The notes beneath the pieces were generated by a model that was not told the origin of the DNA, ran no database searches, and saw only the letters and a program-made list of their open reading frames with translations. From positions 11,639 through 75,638 of the forward strand of contig KV908534.1 of assembly GCA_002005505.1 (NCBI GenBank): a stretch of DNA of 64,000 nucleotides, given 5' to 3'. The DNA is from Botryococcus braunii (lineage: Eukaryota > Chlorophyta > Trebouxiophyceae). This document shows, piece after piece, positions 1-15,549 of this stretch. Positions within the stretch are counted from its first letter, which is position 1. Each line of letters opens with the position of its first letter. Made by a program: the position numbers and the translations under genes.

Positions 1-94
1 CACACACACACACACACACACACACCACACACTCTCCCCCCTCTCTCACTCTCCCCCATCTCTCTCTCTCCCCCTTCTCCCCCCCTCTCTCTCC

Positions 95-188
<94 letters not shown>

Positions 189-280
189 ATCTCTCTCTCT
201 CTCCCCACCCCACCCCCTCCTTGCCTCCCACCCCTTGCTCTCTTTCTCTCCCCCCCCCCTCTCTCTCTTCACTCTTAATA
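1..280. repeat. Compound (CA)n/(CT)n microsatellite
   Basis: The window opens in a (CA)n run followed by about 250 bases of (CT)n with short C runs. It ends about 50 bases before the first recognisable MULE-1 exon, so it probably lies in an intron or upstream part of that gene. No coding potential is claimed. Confidence 0.95.
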
Positions 281-331
281 TTAAACAATATTGTGGTTGA
301 TGTGGGATCTAACAGTTGAATGTGATTACAG

Positions 332-4198
<3,867 letters not shown>

Positions 4199-4724
4199 CT
4201 TCAGATAGCAATCTTCTTCCGCGAGGGATAATTAAGGATCAGGTATGCCATAAACTTATATATGCCCGTGTGCTTGCATAGTTCAAAAGCAGGTGCCCTA
4301 ACAGTTGTGAGGCCTCTATCAGTTTGACAATGAAGCATATTCAATCTTCAACAACACAGATGTCGTGACTGACTAGTCTGACGCAACAATTCCGTTGTTC
4401 GGTGTTTTAAGGAAACTTGGCTCAGCAATCTCAGTCTTGCAAACGAAGCGATGCCTTAATTAGATGTCTAGCATGAAAGGAAGGAAAGGCCACAGACATG
4501 ACGATAAACACTTCGTATTTGAGATATAATTTCTGTTTAGGTTCCGTCGCAGCACTAAGTGTGTTATTCTTTTGCAGGCCCTGCGGTTGGATCAGCATAT
4601 CGCATCTCGACGGTCGTACTGCGAAAACGAGATCGAAAATCCTGACGGTCGAGCGCGACCGTAATTTCGTTGTACGGCACCCGCAAAATTGTACCGGGTG
4701 AACGAGAAATTGGGGCGGGCGTCC
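4199..4724. other. Spacer between MULE-1 and the MULE-2 element
   Basis: No gene, RNA or repeat was recognised between the MULE-1 stop codon and the left inverted repeat of the next element. The last ~120 bases are rich in CG and short GACGGTCG-type motifs, unlike the AT-richer sequence before them. Confidence 0.5.
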
Positions 4725-4783
4725 CCCCTAGTCTACAGTATACTCGTACTGTTATGTAATCGAGCTCCATGGCCTAGGGTTTC
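4725..4783 (+). repeat. Left terminal inverted repeat of MULE-2 element
   Basis: 59 bases, perfect inverse match to 15749-15807. Similarity stops abruptly inside (ATTTAGCC here against GTTTGCGC in the other arm), as expected for true terminal repeats. Confidence 0.85.
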
Positions 4784-5635
4784 ATTTAGCCACTTCTTTT
4801 CGCCCGAGAGTGGAAACGCATTGGCAGTACATTCAATTTCAATTTTCATTTGCAGAATAATTTTAGAACCAACGGCTACGTGCCCAACGAGACGACGTAG
4901 CTCCAACATTTTCTATGGCAGTTTGCTCATGAAACCCGCAAATAAGATAGAGATTGATAAGACGCTTCTTGCAGAGTGTCGGGTCAAGGTAGAGGACCCA
5001 CCTTCCCTCCTGAGCGATCCGAAGCGCTCGTGGGCTTTAAGAAATGGTGCGCACGTCGTCTTTCAAAGATGTATTCCTGTTGAAAAGAGACTATAACTTA
5101 TACTGCGATGTTCTTGACCATACGGTGATGTCGGAGTGCATGTCGAGTGCATTGTGGTTGTACTGATTTGAAATTCTTGGCTTTGCGGTCGAGGGGAAAC
5201 TTGCCCGGCCGCACCCTTGTTACAAAAATTAGCTTTAATAACATAAAACTTCCATGATGAGTGCATTTCCAAACAGTTGCCGAGTTTATGGTGGAAAATA
5301 GTTGTTTCGATACTACAAGTGATGCGATACTACAAGATAGAGCACACAGGAAGGGGTGATAGTTTTCTACCAAACTAATTTAGGAGGGTTGGTGGAATCA
5401 GGGCTTGGAGTGGGTGGGTAGGTGGCGTACGAGCAACGGGAAGTCCATTTTTTTTCTCTTTGAAGTGCAGCTTACGTCAACTTCAAAAAAAAAAAAAAAA
5501 AAACACGAGTGTGAGTTGATTGCTTAATATGCATGTCTCTATACGTTGAGCGGTTTCTTGAATACAAGTACTGGTGTTGTTAACCACCAATAAAAACTCT
5601 TTTGTTGTGATTGCTTCTCAGGGCTGACTACAAGT

Positions 5636-5890
5636 CTCACTTTTAGTCACTCCCTGCTTCAAAGTGTCATTGCCAATTGTCAAACCTGGGATGCCTGCAA
5701 TGTTGCAGCTGGTTCCGGAGCCCCGTGGGCCAATACTGGATCTTGCCCGTTGGGACATTATTCCAGTATCGAAGTTCTATATCGCATTCAAGCGTAAGAT
5801 GTCACTGGGGCCTGAAATCTCGGCACATCCATGGATGCCTGTTGCTGGTCGCCTCAACCAAGCAGGCTTGGCTGGTGTACCTTCTTAGGT
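5636..5890 (+). other. Exon-like segment A, possible captured gene fragment
   Basis: After a TTCTCAG acceptor-like site the sequence is open in the frame VSLPIVKPGMPAMLQ...RWDIIPVSKFYIAFKRKMSL...HPWMPVAGRLNQAGL. It stops with TAG directly before a GTATGT donor-like site. I do not recognise the protein. Compared with segment B, several differences are synonymous in this frame, which suggests past coding. A competing frame (QSVIANCQTWDACNVAAG) is also open for about 60 codons, so the true frame is not proven. Confidence 0.35.
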
Positions 5891-5919
5891 ATGTCCTAGC
5901 AGACTGCCCCCCTCCCTCT

Positions 5920-6020
5920 TTCTCTGTCTGTGTGTGTGTGTCTGTCTGTCTGTGTGTGTGTGTGTGTGTGTGCGCGCGCGCGCGCGCACGTGTGCGTGCG
6001 TGCGTAACCCTCTCCTCCCC
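5920..6020. repeat. (TG)n/(CG)n microsatellite
   Basis: Runs of TG with TCTG interruptions, then alternating CG and GTGC. Lies just after exon-like segment A. Confidence 0.9.
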
Positions 6021-6185
6021 TCCTCTCTCTCAACCCCAATTATCGCTGTTGCCCACAATCTTGCAAACCTCAGTTTTCAGGTTCCTCACACCTTCTTATG
6101 TTATATACTCCAAAAACAAGAACCCTTGAATAAGGTAAATTTGAGGAGGGGGGTGGGAGGTGTACTTCGTGAAGAAATTCTAATG

Positions 6186-6189
<4 letters not shown>

Positions 6190-6225
<36 letters not shown>

Positions 6226-6293
6226 GACCCTTCTTCCGTCCCTCACACCCCTGTAAGCGCTCTCCCCTCGTAATCTGTCTCCTGTGTTGTACC

Positions 6294-6326
<33 letters not shown>

Positions 6327-6440
6327 CCCCCCCCCCCATCTCTCGCTCTCAACCCCCCTCTCTCTCACTCGCTCCCACACCTCCCCCCCCCCCCTCTCTC
6401 CATCTCTCTCACACCACTATCTCAGCTCACACACCCACAC

Positions 6441-6471
<31 letters not shown>

Positions 6472-7099
6472 CCTCTCTCTCTGTTCCATCTCTCTCTCTC
6501 TCTGTCACACCCTCCCTCTCCATCTCTCTCACACCCACTATCTCTCAGTCTTACACACACTCTCTCTCCATCTCTGTCACACACCCGCTCTCTCCTCTCT
6601 CCCTCTCTGTCTCTCCCCCCCTCTCTCCTCCTCTCTCTGTCCATCTCTCTCACCTCCACCATCTCTCAGTCTTACACACACACTATCTCCATCTGTCTCA
6701 CACACCCGCTATCTCTCTCTCTCTCTCTCTCTCCTCTCCTCCTCTCTCTCCTCCCCCCCCCCCCCCCCCCCCCTCTCCCCCCATCTCTCTCTCTCTCTCA
6801 CCCTCTCTCTCTCTTTCCCCCTCTCTCGCTCTCCATCTCTCTCACACCCACTCTCTCTCCGTCTGTCTCACACACCCGCTACCTCTCCCTCTCTCTCGCT
6901 CCCCCCCCATCTTTCTCACACACCAACTATCTCTCTCACACACACACACCCACTCTCTCCCTCTCCCTCCCTCCCCCCCCTCTCTCTTCTCCCCCCTATC
7001 TCTCTCTCACACCCTCTCTGTCTCTCTCTCACTCTCTCCATCTCTCTCACACCCACTATCTCTCAGTCTTGCACACACACTCTCTCCATCTCTCTCACA

Positions 7100-7146
<47 letters not shown>

Positions 7147-7313
7147 CCCCCTGTCTCCCTCGCCCCCCTCCCTCCCCTCCCCCTCTCTCTTCTCCCCCCA
7201 TTGCTTTCTCTCTCTCTCTCTCACCCTCTCTGTCTCTCTTTCTCTCCGTCTCTCTCACGCCCACTATCTATCAGTCTTACACACACTCTCTCTCCATCTG
7301 TCTCACACACCCG

Positions 7314-7364
<51 letters not shown>

Positions 7365-7395
7365 TCCCTCTCTCCACCTCCCCTTACTTTCCTCT
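6190..7395. repeat. (TG)n then C/T-rich minisatellite block A
   Basis: A short (TG)n is followed by more than 1 kb of CTCTCT, C-runs and a loosely periodic CACACCCACTATCTCTCAGTC motif. Long Ser/Leu- or Arg/Glu-rich open frames here reflect composition only. Confidence 0.95.
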
Positions 7396-7846
7396 CGAAT
7401 GATCTCTTCCTCGCACGTCCGGCAGCTCCAGCTTTCATTGAGGCAATTTGCTCATTAGCAACTGTTGTGACGTGTTTGTGATACCTGTGGGCCTGTCTGT
7501 GTGCGCCCGCTTGCCTGCGCGCGCGTAGATGTGAGGTCGAGGGGAAACTTGCCCGGCCGCACCCTTGTTACAAGAATTGGCATTAATAACATAAAACTCC
7601 CATGCTGAGTGCATTTCCAAACAGTTGCCGAGTTAATGGTGGAAAATAGTAGTTTCGATACTACAAGTGATGCGATACTACAAGATAGAGCCAACAGGAA
7701 GGGGTGATAGTTTTCTACCAAACTAATTTAGGAGGGTTGGTGGATTCAGGGCTTGGAGGTGGTGGGTAGGTGGCGTACGAGCAACGGTGTACTGTGCAAA
7801 GTACTGGTGTTGTTAACCACCAATTAATTTCTTTTGTTGTGAATGC

Positions 7847-8115
7847 AGGGCTGACTACAAGTCTCACTTTTAATCACTCCCTGCTTCAAAGTGTCATTGC
7901 CAATTGTCAAACCTGGGATGCCTGCAATGTTGCAGCTGGTTCCGGAGCCCCGTGGGCCAATACTGGATCTTGCCCGTTGGGACATTATTCCGAAATCGAA
8001 GTTCTATATCGCCTTCAAGCGGAAGATGTCACTGGTGCCTGAAATCTCGGCACATCCATGGATGCCTGTTGCTGGTCGCCTCAACCAAGCAGGCCTGGCT
8101 GGTGTACCTTCTCAG
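7847..8115 (+). other. Exon-like segment B, duplicate of segment A
   Basis: Same block in the second tandem copy. The frame KPGMPAMLQLVPEPRGPIL through HPWMPVAGRLNQAGLAGVPSQ stays open and meets a consensus donor, CAG|GTATGT, at about 8115/8116, where copy A has TAG. This is the better candidate for a functional exon. Upstream and downstream partner exons could not be identified; a Met-containing frame at 4929-5096 (MKPANKIEIDKTLLAEC) is one possible first exon. Unknown function. Confidence 0.35.
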
Positions 8116-8129
8116 GTATGTCCTGCCAG

Positions 8130-8293
8130 TCTGCCCCCCTCCCTCTCTCTCTGTCTGTACCTGTGTGTGTGTGTGTGTGTGTGTGTTGACCCTTCTTCCT
8201 TCCCTCACACCCCTGTAAGCGCTCTCCCCCAATCGTAATCTGTCTCCCTTGTTTGTCCCCCCCCCCCCCCCCGTCTCTCTCTCTCTCTTCCCC

Positions 8294-8343
<50 letters not shown>

Positions 8344-8677
8344 CTCTCCTCCCCCCATCTCCCTCTCTCTCTCTCCCTCCCTCTCTCACACCTCCCCCCT
8401 CCTCTCCCCCTCTCTCCCCCCCCCTCTCTCTCTCTCTCAGTCTCACACACACACACACACACACTCTCCTCTCTCTCTTCCCCCATCTCTCCTCTCTCGT
8501 CACACCCTCCTCTCTCCATCTCTCCTCACCCACTCTCTCAGTCTTACACACACACTCTCTCCATCTCTGTCACACACCCGCTCTGTCTCTCTCCCCCCCC
8601 CCCCTCTGTCCATCTCTCTCACCTCCACCATCTCTCAGTCTTACACACACTCTCTCTCCATCTCTCTCACACACCCG

Positions 8678-8717
<40 letters not shown>

Positions 8718-8831
8718 CCCCCCCCCCCCTCTCTTCCACCCATCTCTCTCATATACCAACTATCTCTCTGAATCTACACACCCACTCTCTCTCCCCCCCT
8801 CCCTCCCCCCCCCCCCCTCTCTTCTCCCCCA

Positions 8832-8866
<35 letters not shown>

Positions 8867-8914
8867 ACCCTCTCTGTCTCTCTCTCCATCTCTCTCACAC
8901 CCACTATCTCTCAG

Positions 8915-8945
<31 letters not shown>

Positions 8946-9329
8946 CCATCTGTCTCACACACCCGCTACCTCTCCCTCTCTCTCGCCCCCCCCCCCATCT
9001 GTCGCACATACCAACTATCTCTCACACACACACACTCTCTCCCTCTCCCTCCCCCCCCCCCCCCCCCCAATCTCTCTCTCACAACCTCTCTGTTTCTCTC
9101 TCACTCTCTCCATCTCTCTCACACCCACAATCTCTCAGTCTTACACACACTCTCTCTCCATCTCTCTCACACGCCCGCTGGCTCACTCTCTGTCTTTCTC
9201 TCTCCCCCCCCCCCCTCTCTCCCCATCTTTCTCTCTCTCACCCTCTCTGTCTCCCCCTCTCCATCTCTCTCACGCCCACTATCTATCAGTCTTACACACA
9301 CTCTCTCTCCATCTCTCTCACACACCCGC

Positions 9330-9381
<52 letters not shown>

Positions 9382-9400
9382 CCTCCCCTTCCTTTCCTCT
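8130..9400. repeat. (TG)n then C/T-rich minisatellite block B
   Basis: Counterpart of block A in the second tandem unit, with the same CACACCCACTATCTCTCAGTC theme and (CT)n expansions. Its ~415-codon open frame is compositional. Confidence 0.95.
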
Positions 9401-9566
9401 CGAATGATCTCTCCCTCGCACGTCCGGGCAGCTCCAGCTTTCATTGAGGCAATTTGCTCATTACCTACTGATGTGATGTGTGCCAGCATGTGCTGATAAA
9501 CACACTGTTGTGTTTCTGATACCTGTGGGCTTGCGTGTGTGCGCGCGCGTGCCTGCGCGCGCGTAT

Positions 9567-10340
9567 GTGTGTGTGTGTGTGTGTTGGGGGGGGGGGATCG
9601 AGATGTGGGTATTGGTTGATGGGGGGGGTGCAATAGTGGTGAGTGTGTGTGGGCATGTGTCTGCATGTGTGTGTGTCCACGCGCGTGTGTCTGCGGGGGA
9701 ACGTACTGGTGTTGGACTACTGGTGTTTTTTAAACACCTATCAAAAGTTTGGAATTGCAAATGGTGCTTGGGCCGACCCGTGCAACCCCTGGGCTTCAAT
9801 CCAGTTCCACCCCAATCATAATCTCTCTCTCGCCACCCCCCACCATCTTCCTTTAAGGGCTTCGGAATTAATGCAAGCGCTCTTCCCCAATCATTCTTTG
9901 TCTCTCATCCACCCTGGGTACTGGAGCCCCCAAATACAAGCCCCATCCCATGCAGGCCACGGGTGGTCCCCCCTATCCCTCCCCCTGGCCCCCTGTGGGC
10001 TTCAACCACTGCATCCCTCCCCCCCAATCATTCCCTCTCTCTCTCTTCCTCCCCCCCCCCTTTCAATCAGACCTGTCCACCCTAAGAAATCACTTGTCAT
10101 GGTTGGATTCCCCAAAAAAGTTGCACGGGTATTGAGTCACGTCACATCTTACAAAACATTCCTGACATCCCATGTAATCGCATGTAATTGAGTGTACTTG
10201 TACTACTCAAAATGGGAGATCTGTACCTATCTCCCTCCCTCCACCTTTTTAGCGCACACCCTCTCCCACTCACTCACAGACACACATCCGAGCAAGCGTA
10301 AGAGTATTTCTGGAAGAATGGCCACATGCCGGGGGAGGGG
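9567..10340. other. Unassigned C-rich spacer inside MULE-2
   Basis: TG/CG microsatellite remnants, then C-rich sequence with several short CTCTCT runs. No convincing exon. An open frame at 9643-10191 starts in the microsatellite and has no recognised domain. Confidence 0.5.
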
Positions 10341-10384
10341 GGGACAAGGGAGGGTACACAAGGAGGTGTACCCTCCCTTGTCCC
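10341..10384. terminator. 19-bp perfect hairpin downstream of the MULE-2 gene
   Basis: 10341-10359 (GGGACAAGGGAGGGTACAC) pairs perfectly with 10366-10384 around a 6-base AAGGAG loop. It lies about 125 bases past the MULE-2 stop codon, between that gene and the duplicated segment. It could fold in RNA of either strand; a role in 3'-end formation or small-RNA production is inference. Confidence 0.5.
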
Positions 10385-10509
10385 AACATGCCGAGATGAG
10401 CTGGGCTATGTTATTAATTCCCTTTTTGGGTAGTGTTGATAAACACTAGTTGTTATGGAAGAGCATGTCTACAAGTCCAGCTTTCTGCATTGGGCGCGTT
10501 TCCACCCCC

Positions 10510-12224
10510 CTAAAAGTTTTGGGTGGTCAGTTGACACTCTTGTGGCGCAGCATTGTCTGTATTACATGCTTGTGGATTTGTAATAGGCTGCAAGGAAGGC
10601 AGGAAGGACCAAGCGTTCAATTGAGTCGGTACCAAATACTGCGGGTAGATCTGCATTTGGGTCATGTAATTGGTGAGCGTATCGGCGTTCACTCGAAGTA
10701 CTTGAGTGCTGGGATAGGTGCGGCACGGGTCCACGGGGTCCTTGTAGGCCGGCTGGGACTGCAATTGAGCTGTTCTTTGCGTGGATTGTGCTGTAGCTAG
10801 TGTTGCTGCCCGCAACTCATCGGTTTTCCCAATCTTCTGCTTTGGTGGCTTCACAGGGATAATTGGAGGCCCGTAAGGTTTTGGTAACTTTTGAAGTTTC
10901 CGGTCTGCCTGAATCTCCAGCCAATTCTTCTTCCGCTTTAAGCTATTGTCATCATCATTGTTGTGGATCACAACGTTGGCAGCTGTTGCTTCTACAAGGT
11001 GCGCACGTTGGGACTGCGTTTTTTTACAAGTGGCAATGAGATGTCTCAGGCCAAAGCGGATCCCCATGAGAGATTCTAAAGGAGCACAAGACACAAATTC
11101 TGTAAGCTCAACCACACATTCTGTAATCAGCCGGCGTTCCATTGTAGGACAAGTTTGAGAGAAGTGAGGGGTCTGGTGCACTTGGGGTCTTTCGTCTGCT
11201 GAAGTGGCTGGCATGGGAATGGGATGGGAGGCTGTAGGTAGAGTCTGAGACTTCCACAGCTCTGGGTACCCTCCAAATTTGCTCCCCCAAAAACCTCCAA
11301 GGCATTTAAGTAGGTCATGTTCAGTCATACCCACCGCCAAAAGACAACTGATTATGTGCCAACATATGTGGTGCTGCTTGCACATAGTCTTGCACAGGCA
11401 ATGTGCATCTCTTGTCGGGTGAACAATTACGCTGTACGTGACACCCGGTCTGCTGGAACTGCGGACTGAAAAGCTGTAGGGGTTGACTGATCTGATTGCT
11501 GCATCTTTGTTCTCCACTTCTTTTGCCTTAAGGATACCACTGTTGACAATTGTATGTGCTTTAGCATTCCAAATGCGGCCTTCGATCTGGAGTTGGCGTC
11601 GGACAGTGTAGTCGAACCTGACCTTGTCATACAGAATGTGGACAAGCCAATCAAGGCGTCGTGCGGATTTTCTCGGCTGCACCGCTAGGTGACTTGCCTA
11701 CATGAACACACCTGGAAGTGAGTCCCCACAAATGTATCTGCCTCCCATATGTAAGTCATGGATTTACCCGTGAGGCTCGTGTTTGCCCCTTCTTTATTAC
11801 ATCCCCAAAAAAGTATGTTCTTCAATCAATCTCATTTCAATTATTCACCAATGGTGGCTCTCCGCTAGTCTAATCCGCCAATGACTTCATTGAGGAAAAA
11901 GCACCCCCTCCCCCCAGCCCATTTTTGGGGATCAGAACTTCTTTACCTTAAGGCTGGAGTGATATCCTTCGGCATGCTGTGTGCCACTGAACTTGCAATG
12001 CTTCCGGGTTCTAAACATCTGAACCAACATCTCTGCCACCAAAACAAGCTGTCAGTCAATAATCCTTTCTGGTCATGTCTAGGGATGACCATGTCTGGTA
12101 AAACAAAAATATGTTTTGCGCATGATGGTGGACATTTTACCACATTACTGCAGGTCTCTCTCTCTCTCCCCCTCTCTGCCCCCCCCTCCCCGCCGTCTGC
12201 TATATACCTGCCAGACGGCACATA

Positions 12225-12314
<90 letters not shown>

Positions 12315-12329
12315 TCTGGCGCATGCGCG

Positions 12330-12385
<56 letters not shown>

Positions 12386-15300
12386 GGCGTGCGCGCATGC
12401 ACAAGCGCATTCCCTGATGGTTGACATTTTAACAATTACTTAGAAGCGCAACAATGGCAGAAGGGCGGGACCTACCGAGTTTGTCTCCCCACTGACATTG
12501 GACATATCTCTGGAAATTCTCGTTTCCTGAGTATGTTGCCAACACATCTGCGAACTTTGTTTGCGCTAGGGTTTCAATGTCATCATCCGGCCCTACATCT
12601 GGGTCATATTGCAGCATGCCTTGAAAGGTTTGGAAGAAGTGCTCGCGGATGCTAGCTTCTGATGGTCCTCGGACCTGGAAAATTGCAGGTGTCGTTAGAA
12701 TATAGAATGGCAAGCTGAAAATGGACCCGTCTTTCAACAGTGGCCATTATAGTAATATTGAGACAAACTTCTACAGGTATGACTGCATCTCTCCAAATTA
12801 AGGCCAAAATATAGCAGGAAAGGCACCCAATAAAAAAGGGTATCAAGGTTACTGTACTGTTCTCGAAAGTGCTGGTGGGAAACGTTCAAGGGAAGAGTAA
12901 TATTATCTCAATTATGACAGTCATATGCAAGGAAGCTCGAAGGCCAGTGGGAGCATGTGGAATACCTTTTCAAGCAGCGTTTTTTGAAATGCCTTCTCGA
13001 CATGCCAATGGCAAAGGAAAATCGGGGTGTTAGGAAATGCAAGTCGAATGGCTGCAATCTCTGCCGGGCATGCATCGATCAGAATGCAACTTGCTGACCA
13101 GCTGGAGCAGTATTCCCGCATCTGCTCAAATTTGAATGTAGCTTTAGTTATTCTGGTGCTTACGGCAACGTTTTTAAAACTGCTGGAAGCCCTTAGGAAG
13201 TTGATTGTGGTTGTTTGGGGAGATTGGGGTCACACAACATAAACCCTAATCCCGGCTAAAGCAAATTTATAAATTTGCTTTATAATTATACTGCCCAAGG
13301 GGCCATTTAAATGGTGAAACTAGTCCTTGTACTAATAGTACTCATGCATTTAGAAACCCGAGTGGGTATATGAACATGAACAGTTGGGTATATCGCATAA
13401 GGATTTGGGGATGGGAGGGAGACGGGAGGGGGAGGGAACGAGAGAGGGAGAGGGAGAGAGAGAGGGAGGGAGGGAGGAGGGAGAGAGGCGGCCCCGTTGT
13501 CCCATGCAAGACGGTGCACTTACAGTATTGATGTTGTAGGGGAATCAAAGAACTAAGAAGTTTTTGCGCACCTTGCTCAAAAATGCTTGAAGAAATTTGG
13601 TTAAATTCTCAGTTGTTTCGCGGCTTAGTATACAGCATGCCAGAGGCTGGACCCCATGGAACGGATCGACCCCATGGATTGTTGTAAGAGGGAAGCCTGC
13701 ATTGTTAGTAGAGAATGTTGAATCCATAATAAGCGGTTTGTCGTTATATGAAATAGCAAACTCCAGCTGATCTTTGTGTATGAAGCCAAATACGAAGTCT
13801 GTCCAATTTTTTACGTTGTACTCGAAAACTTGCGGACCCTTTTGGTTAACCGGTGCCTGTGTGGGGGCTTCTAGGGGATCCTCAGGATCACATGGGAATT
13901 CATCAGTGCCATTCAGAGGTTGGCAATGATCTGGGTCCCCCAAGAGGACATAGGATGCTGATGGGTCCAAATCTTTTGTGTTTCTCATGGTGCCATGATA
14001 GTATTCATGGTCGGGGGTTCCGGGCAATGGGCGCTGTGGTTCATAAATAAGTCTGTGTTTTTCAGGAAGCCCCTGATAAAATAGGTGGAGGCTAATGGCC
14101 GGATTAGGATGCCGCTTCCAATCTGCAGCTTCCATTTTTGCCTGCACAACACACTTGCCTTCACTGTTTGTATAACAAAGGTATACAAGGGGCCCTGCAT
14201 GGATGATCACCCCTCTGGAATGCCAAGCCATGCGCGTGAACGCGGGAGGGAGGGGGGGGAGGGGGGATGGCCAAACGCATACAATATGTCCAAAGGACAC
14301 CTAGGACAACACAATGTGTCAATTCAATAGAATTCCTACACGCCAAATCAGTGAATGAGGAAAAGATGGTTGCACTTACTTTCAAGTTTGGAAAATCTTT
14401 CTTTGTTTAAAAAGTGTAGAGTACAAAGTACACAGTTTAGAAAGTCAAGGGCTCAATTGGTTTTTGGAACGTGAGAGTGAATGCAAAGATGGTTGCACTT
14501 ACTTTCAAGTTTAGAACATCTTTCTTTGTAATATACCAGTCTCTGCTCTTTTCGCTCTCCAAAAAACGCTTTTGCGCTTCATTTGGACAAAGGATTTGTC
14601 TTTGTAATCTGAACTTTTCAAGCTCCAGGTGCCTGACCTTGTCCACGATCTCATGTGGTGGCACATTAAGGTTCAAGTAGTGTTCAACGAGCTGTCGAAC
14701 CTCAACTGACAATGCCTTCTTGAAGACCCCAGGGGTATCCTGTTTCAGAACATTTGTAAGCTTTCCATGCGTACAGATCAATGCACAAATATGCACATGA
14801 TGTAATGTAATGCAACTCACAACCCCATCTACGCCAAATGCCTTTCTTGCTCTCCAAATGGTCCTGACCAGCAATGTTCAATGCCTTTCTTTCTTCCTGT
14901 TTTTGGAAGAAATTTGTGAAAGTCATGCGAAAGATACAACTTAAAGAAGGGTTCACGGTATGGAAGATTTCTATTCAGTCTCTTACCTCGTTAGTAGGAT
15001 GATTCTTGTGCTCATATGCAAGATATTGGACCTTCCAGCATATGCATTTCATTGATGTGACTTCAATTCTCTTTGCAGTGAAGGAAACAGGGCACCCTCT
15101 TTTACAGGAGCCCCGAAGTGCCACACCACGACAACGGGTATTGGGCTTGCTAGGTTTTGCCACGCCTACTTCGGCTGATAAGTCTTCGGGTCCGTGCTTG
15201 CAAGTTATGACAAGCTCCTCAAGCGTCCTTGTTTCCCTCTGTGCAGGAACCGGGCTCCCTTAGTGGAAGGGTATCGCTACCGACATTAAAATTTTATTTG

Positions 15301-15549
15301 ATGCTCACGTTCAACATCAAAACTTACAAATCTCATTGTATTTTCCTTTCCCGCCCGGCAATGGTGCTTCTTGACGGCGAAACTTGCGTCTGCCCGTAAC
15401 TCTTCTCCGACTTTGAAGTCCTGAAACCTATTTTCTGGAATAAAAAAACAAAGGTACTCCTTGTTGCGGAACAATTCTGTCGTTTTCCTCAGGGTTGGGT
15501 CCAAGACATCAAACGGCCCCGGAGGGGGCGAACTTATATCAACCTGCAT
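10510..15549 (-). CDS. MULE-2: Mutator-like transposase with zinc-binding N-terminus and SWIM finger, eight exons
   Basis: Exons on the - strand, all phase-consistent: 15549-15328, 15238-14987, 14739-14503, 14141-13572, 13121-12966, 12674-12476, 12032-11947 and 11676-10510; 962 residues. The start is the first ATG after an in-frame TAG. Residues 75-158 hold a Cys/His cluster (VITCKHG; CKRGCPVSFTAKRI; CICW; YEHKNHPTNE) like the WRKY-GCM1/FAR1 fold, a likely DNA-binding domain. The catalytic core follows: Asp ~377 (LIMDSTFSTN), Asp ~443 (ILIDACPAE), C-x2-H in LCHWHV and Glu ~566 (QHAEGYHSSLK). A SWIM finger (C-x-C...C-x-H, ~667-681) precedes a Lys- then Gln/Pro-rich tail. It should bind the 59-bp inverted repeats and move the element in the nucleus. 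Weakest points are the donor at 13571 (AAG|GTGCGC) and the third-exon acceptor. A domesticated FAR1-like gene is less likely given the flanking repeats. Confidence 0.75.
12145..12400. repeat. (CA)n/(CG)n microsatellite in a MULE-2 intron
   Basis: About 200 bases of CA repeats with two alternating CG/GC islands, inside the 12033-12475 intron. A diverged direct repeat (GATGGTGGACATTTTACCA near 12123 and GATGGTTGACATTTTAACA near 12416) flanks it. Confidence 0.9.
13400..13490. repeat. (GGGA)n/(GA)n purine tract
   Basis: G/A-rich simple sequence within the 13122-13571 intron of MULE-2. No other content seen in this intron. Confidence 0.8.
14365..14535. repeat. Local duplication of a MULE-2 exon end with its splice donor
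   Basis: A ~40-base segment spanning the 3' end of the third exon and its GTAAGT donor (about 14488-14528) has a near copy at about 14365-14405. The transcript could therefore carry two equivalent donors. Only the exon-proximal donor keeps the frame modelled here. Confidence 0.6.

Larger units (their letters stand above)
5190..7534. repeat. Tandem duplication inside MULE-2, copy A
   Basis: Starts at a GAGGGGAAACTTGCCCGG motif, then ~200 bases matching 7540-7745, an exon-like block (5636-5890), a TG/CG microsatellite, and ~1.1 kb of C/T-rich sequence with a recurring theme of CATCTCTCTCACACCCACTAT and CAGTCTTACACACACTC. It ends with a unique ~130-base tail (7399-7534) repeated at 9405-9560. 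Direct tandem copy of 7535-9566. Confidence 0.8.
7535..9566. repeat. Tandem duplication inside MULE-2, copy B
   Basis: Second copy of the preceding unit with the same order: GAGGGGAAACTTGCCCGG start, exon-like block (7847-8115), TG microsatellite, C/T-rich minisatellite and unique tail. Unique parts are roughly 95% identical to copy A by eye; the simple-sequence parts differ in length. Confidence 0.8.

Noticed and set aside
4689..5096. 135-codon open frame crossing the left inverted repeat
   Set aside because: Its first part translates the terminal repeat. Only the part from the Met at 4929 might be an exon, and no partner exon could be joined with confidence.
6284..9496. Ser/Leu/Pro-rich open frames of 370-415 codons
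   Set aside because: Composition of C/T microsatellites; no start context, no domain, and similar open frames in several phases.
9643..10191. 182-codon open frame
   Set aside because: Begins in a TG microsatellite and continues in C-rich sequence; no recognised motif.
14840..14896. Extra MULE-2 exon (EERKALNIAGQDHLESKKG)
   Set aside because: It has a good acceptor, but every possible donor is in phase 1 while the next usable acceptors are in phase 0; omitting it gives a consistent frame.
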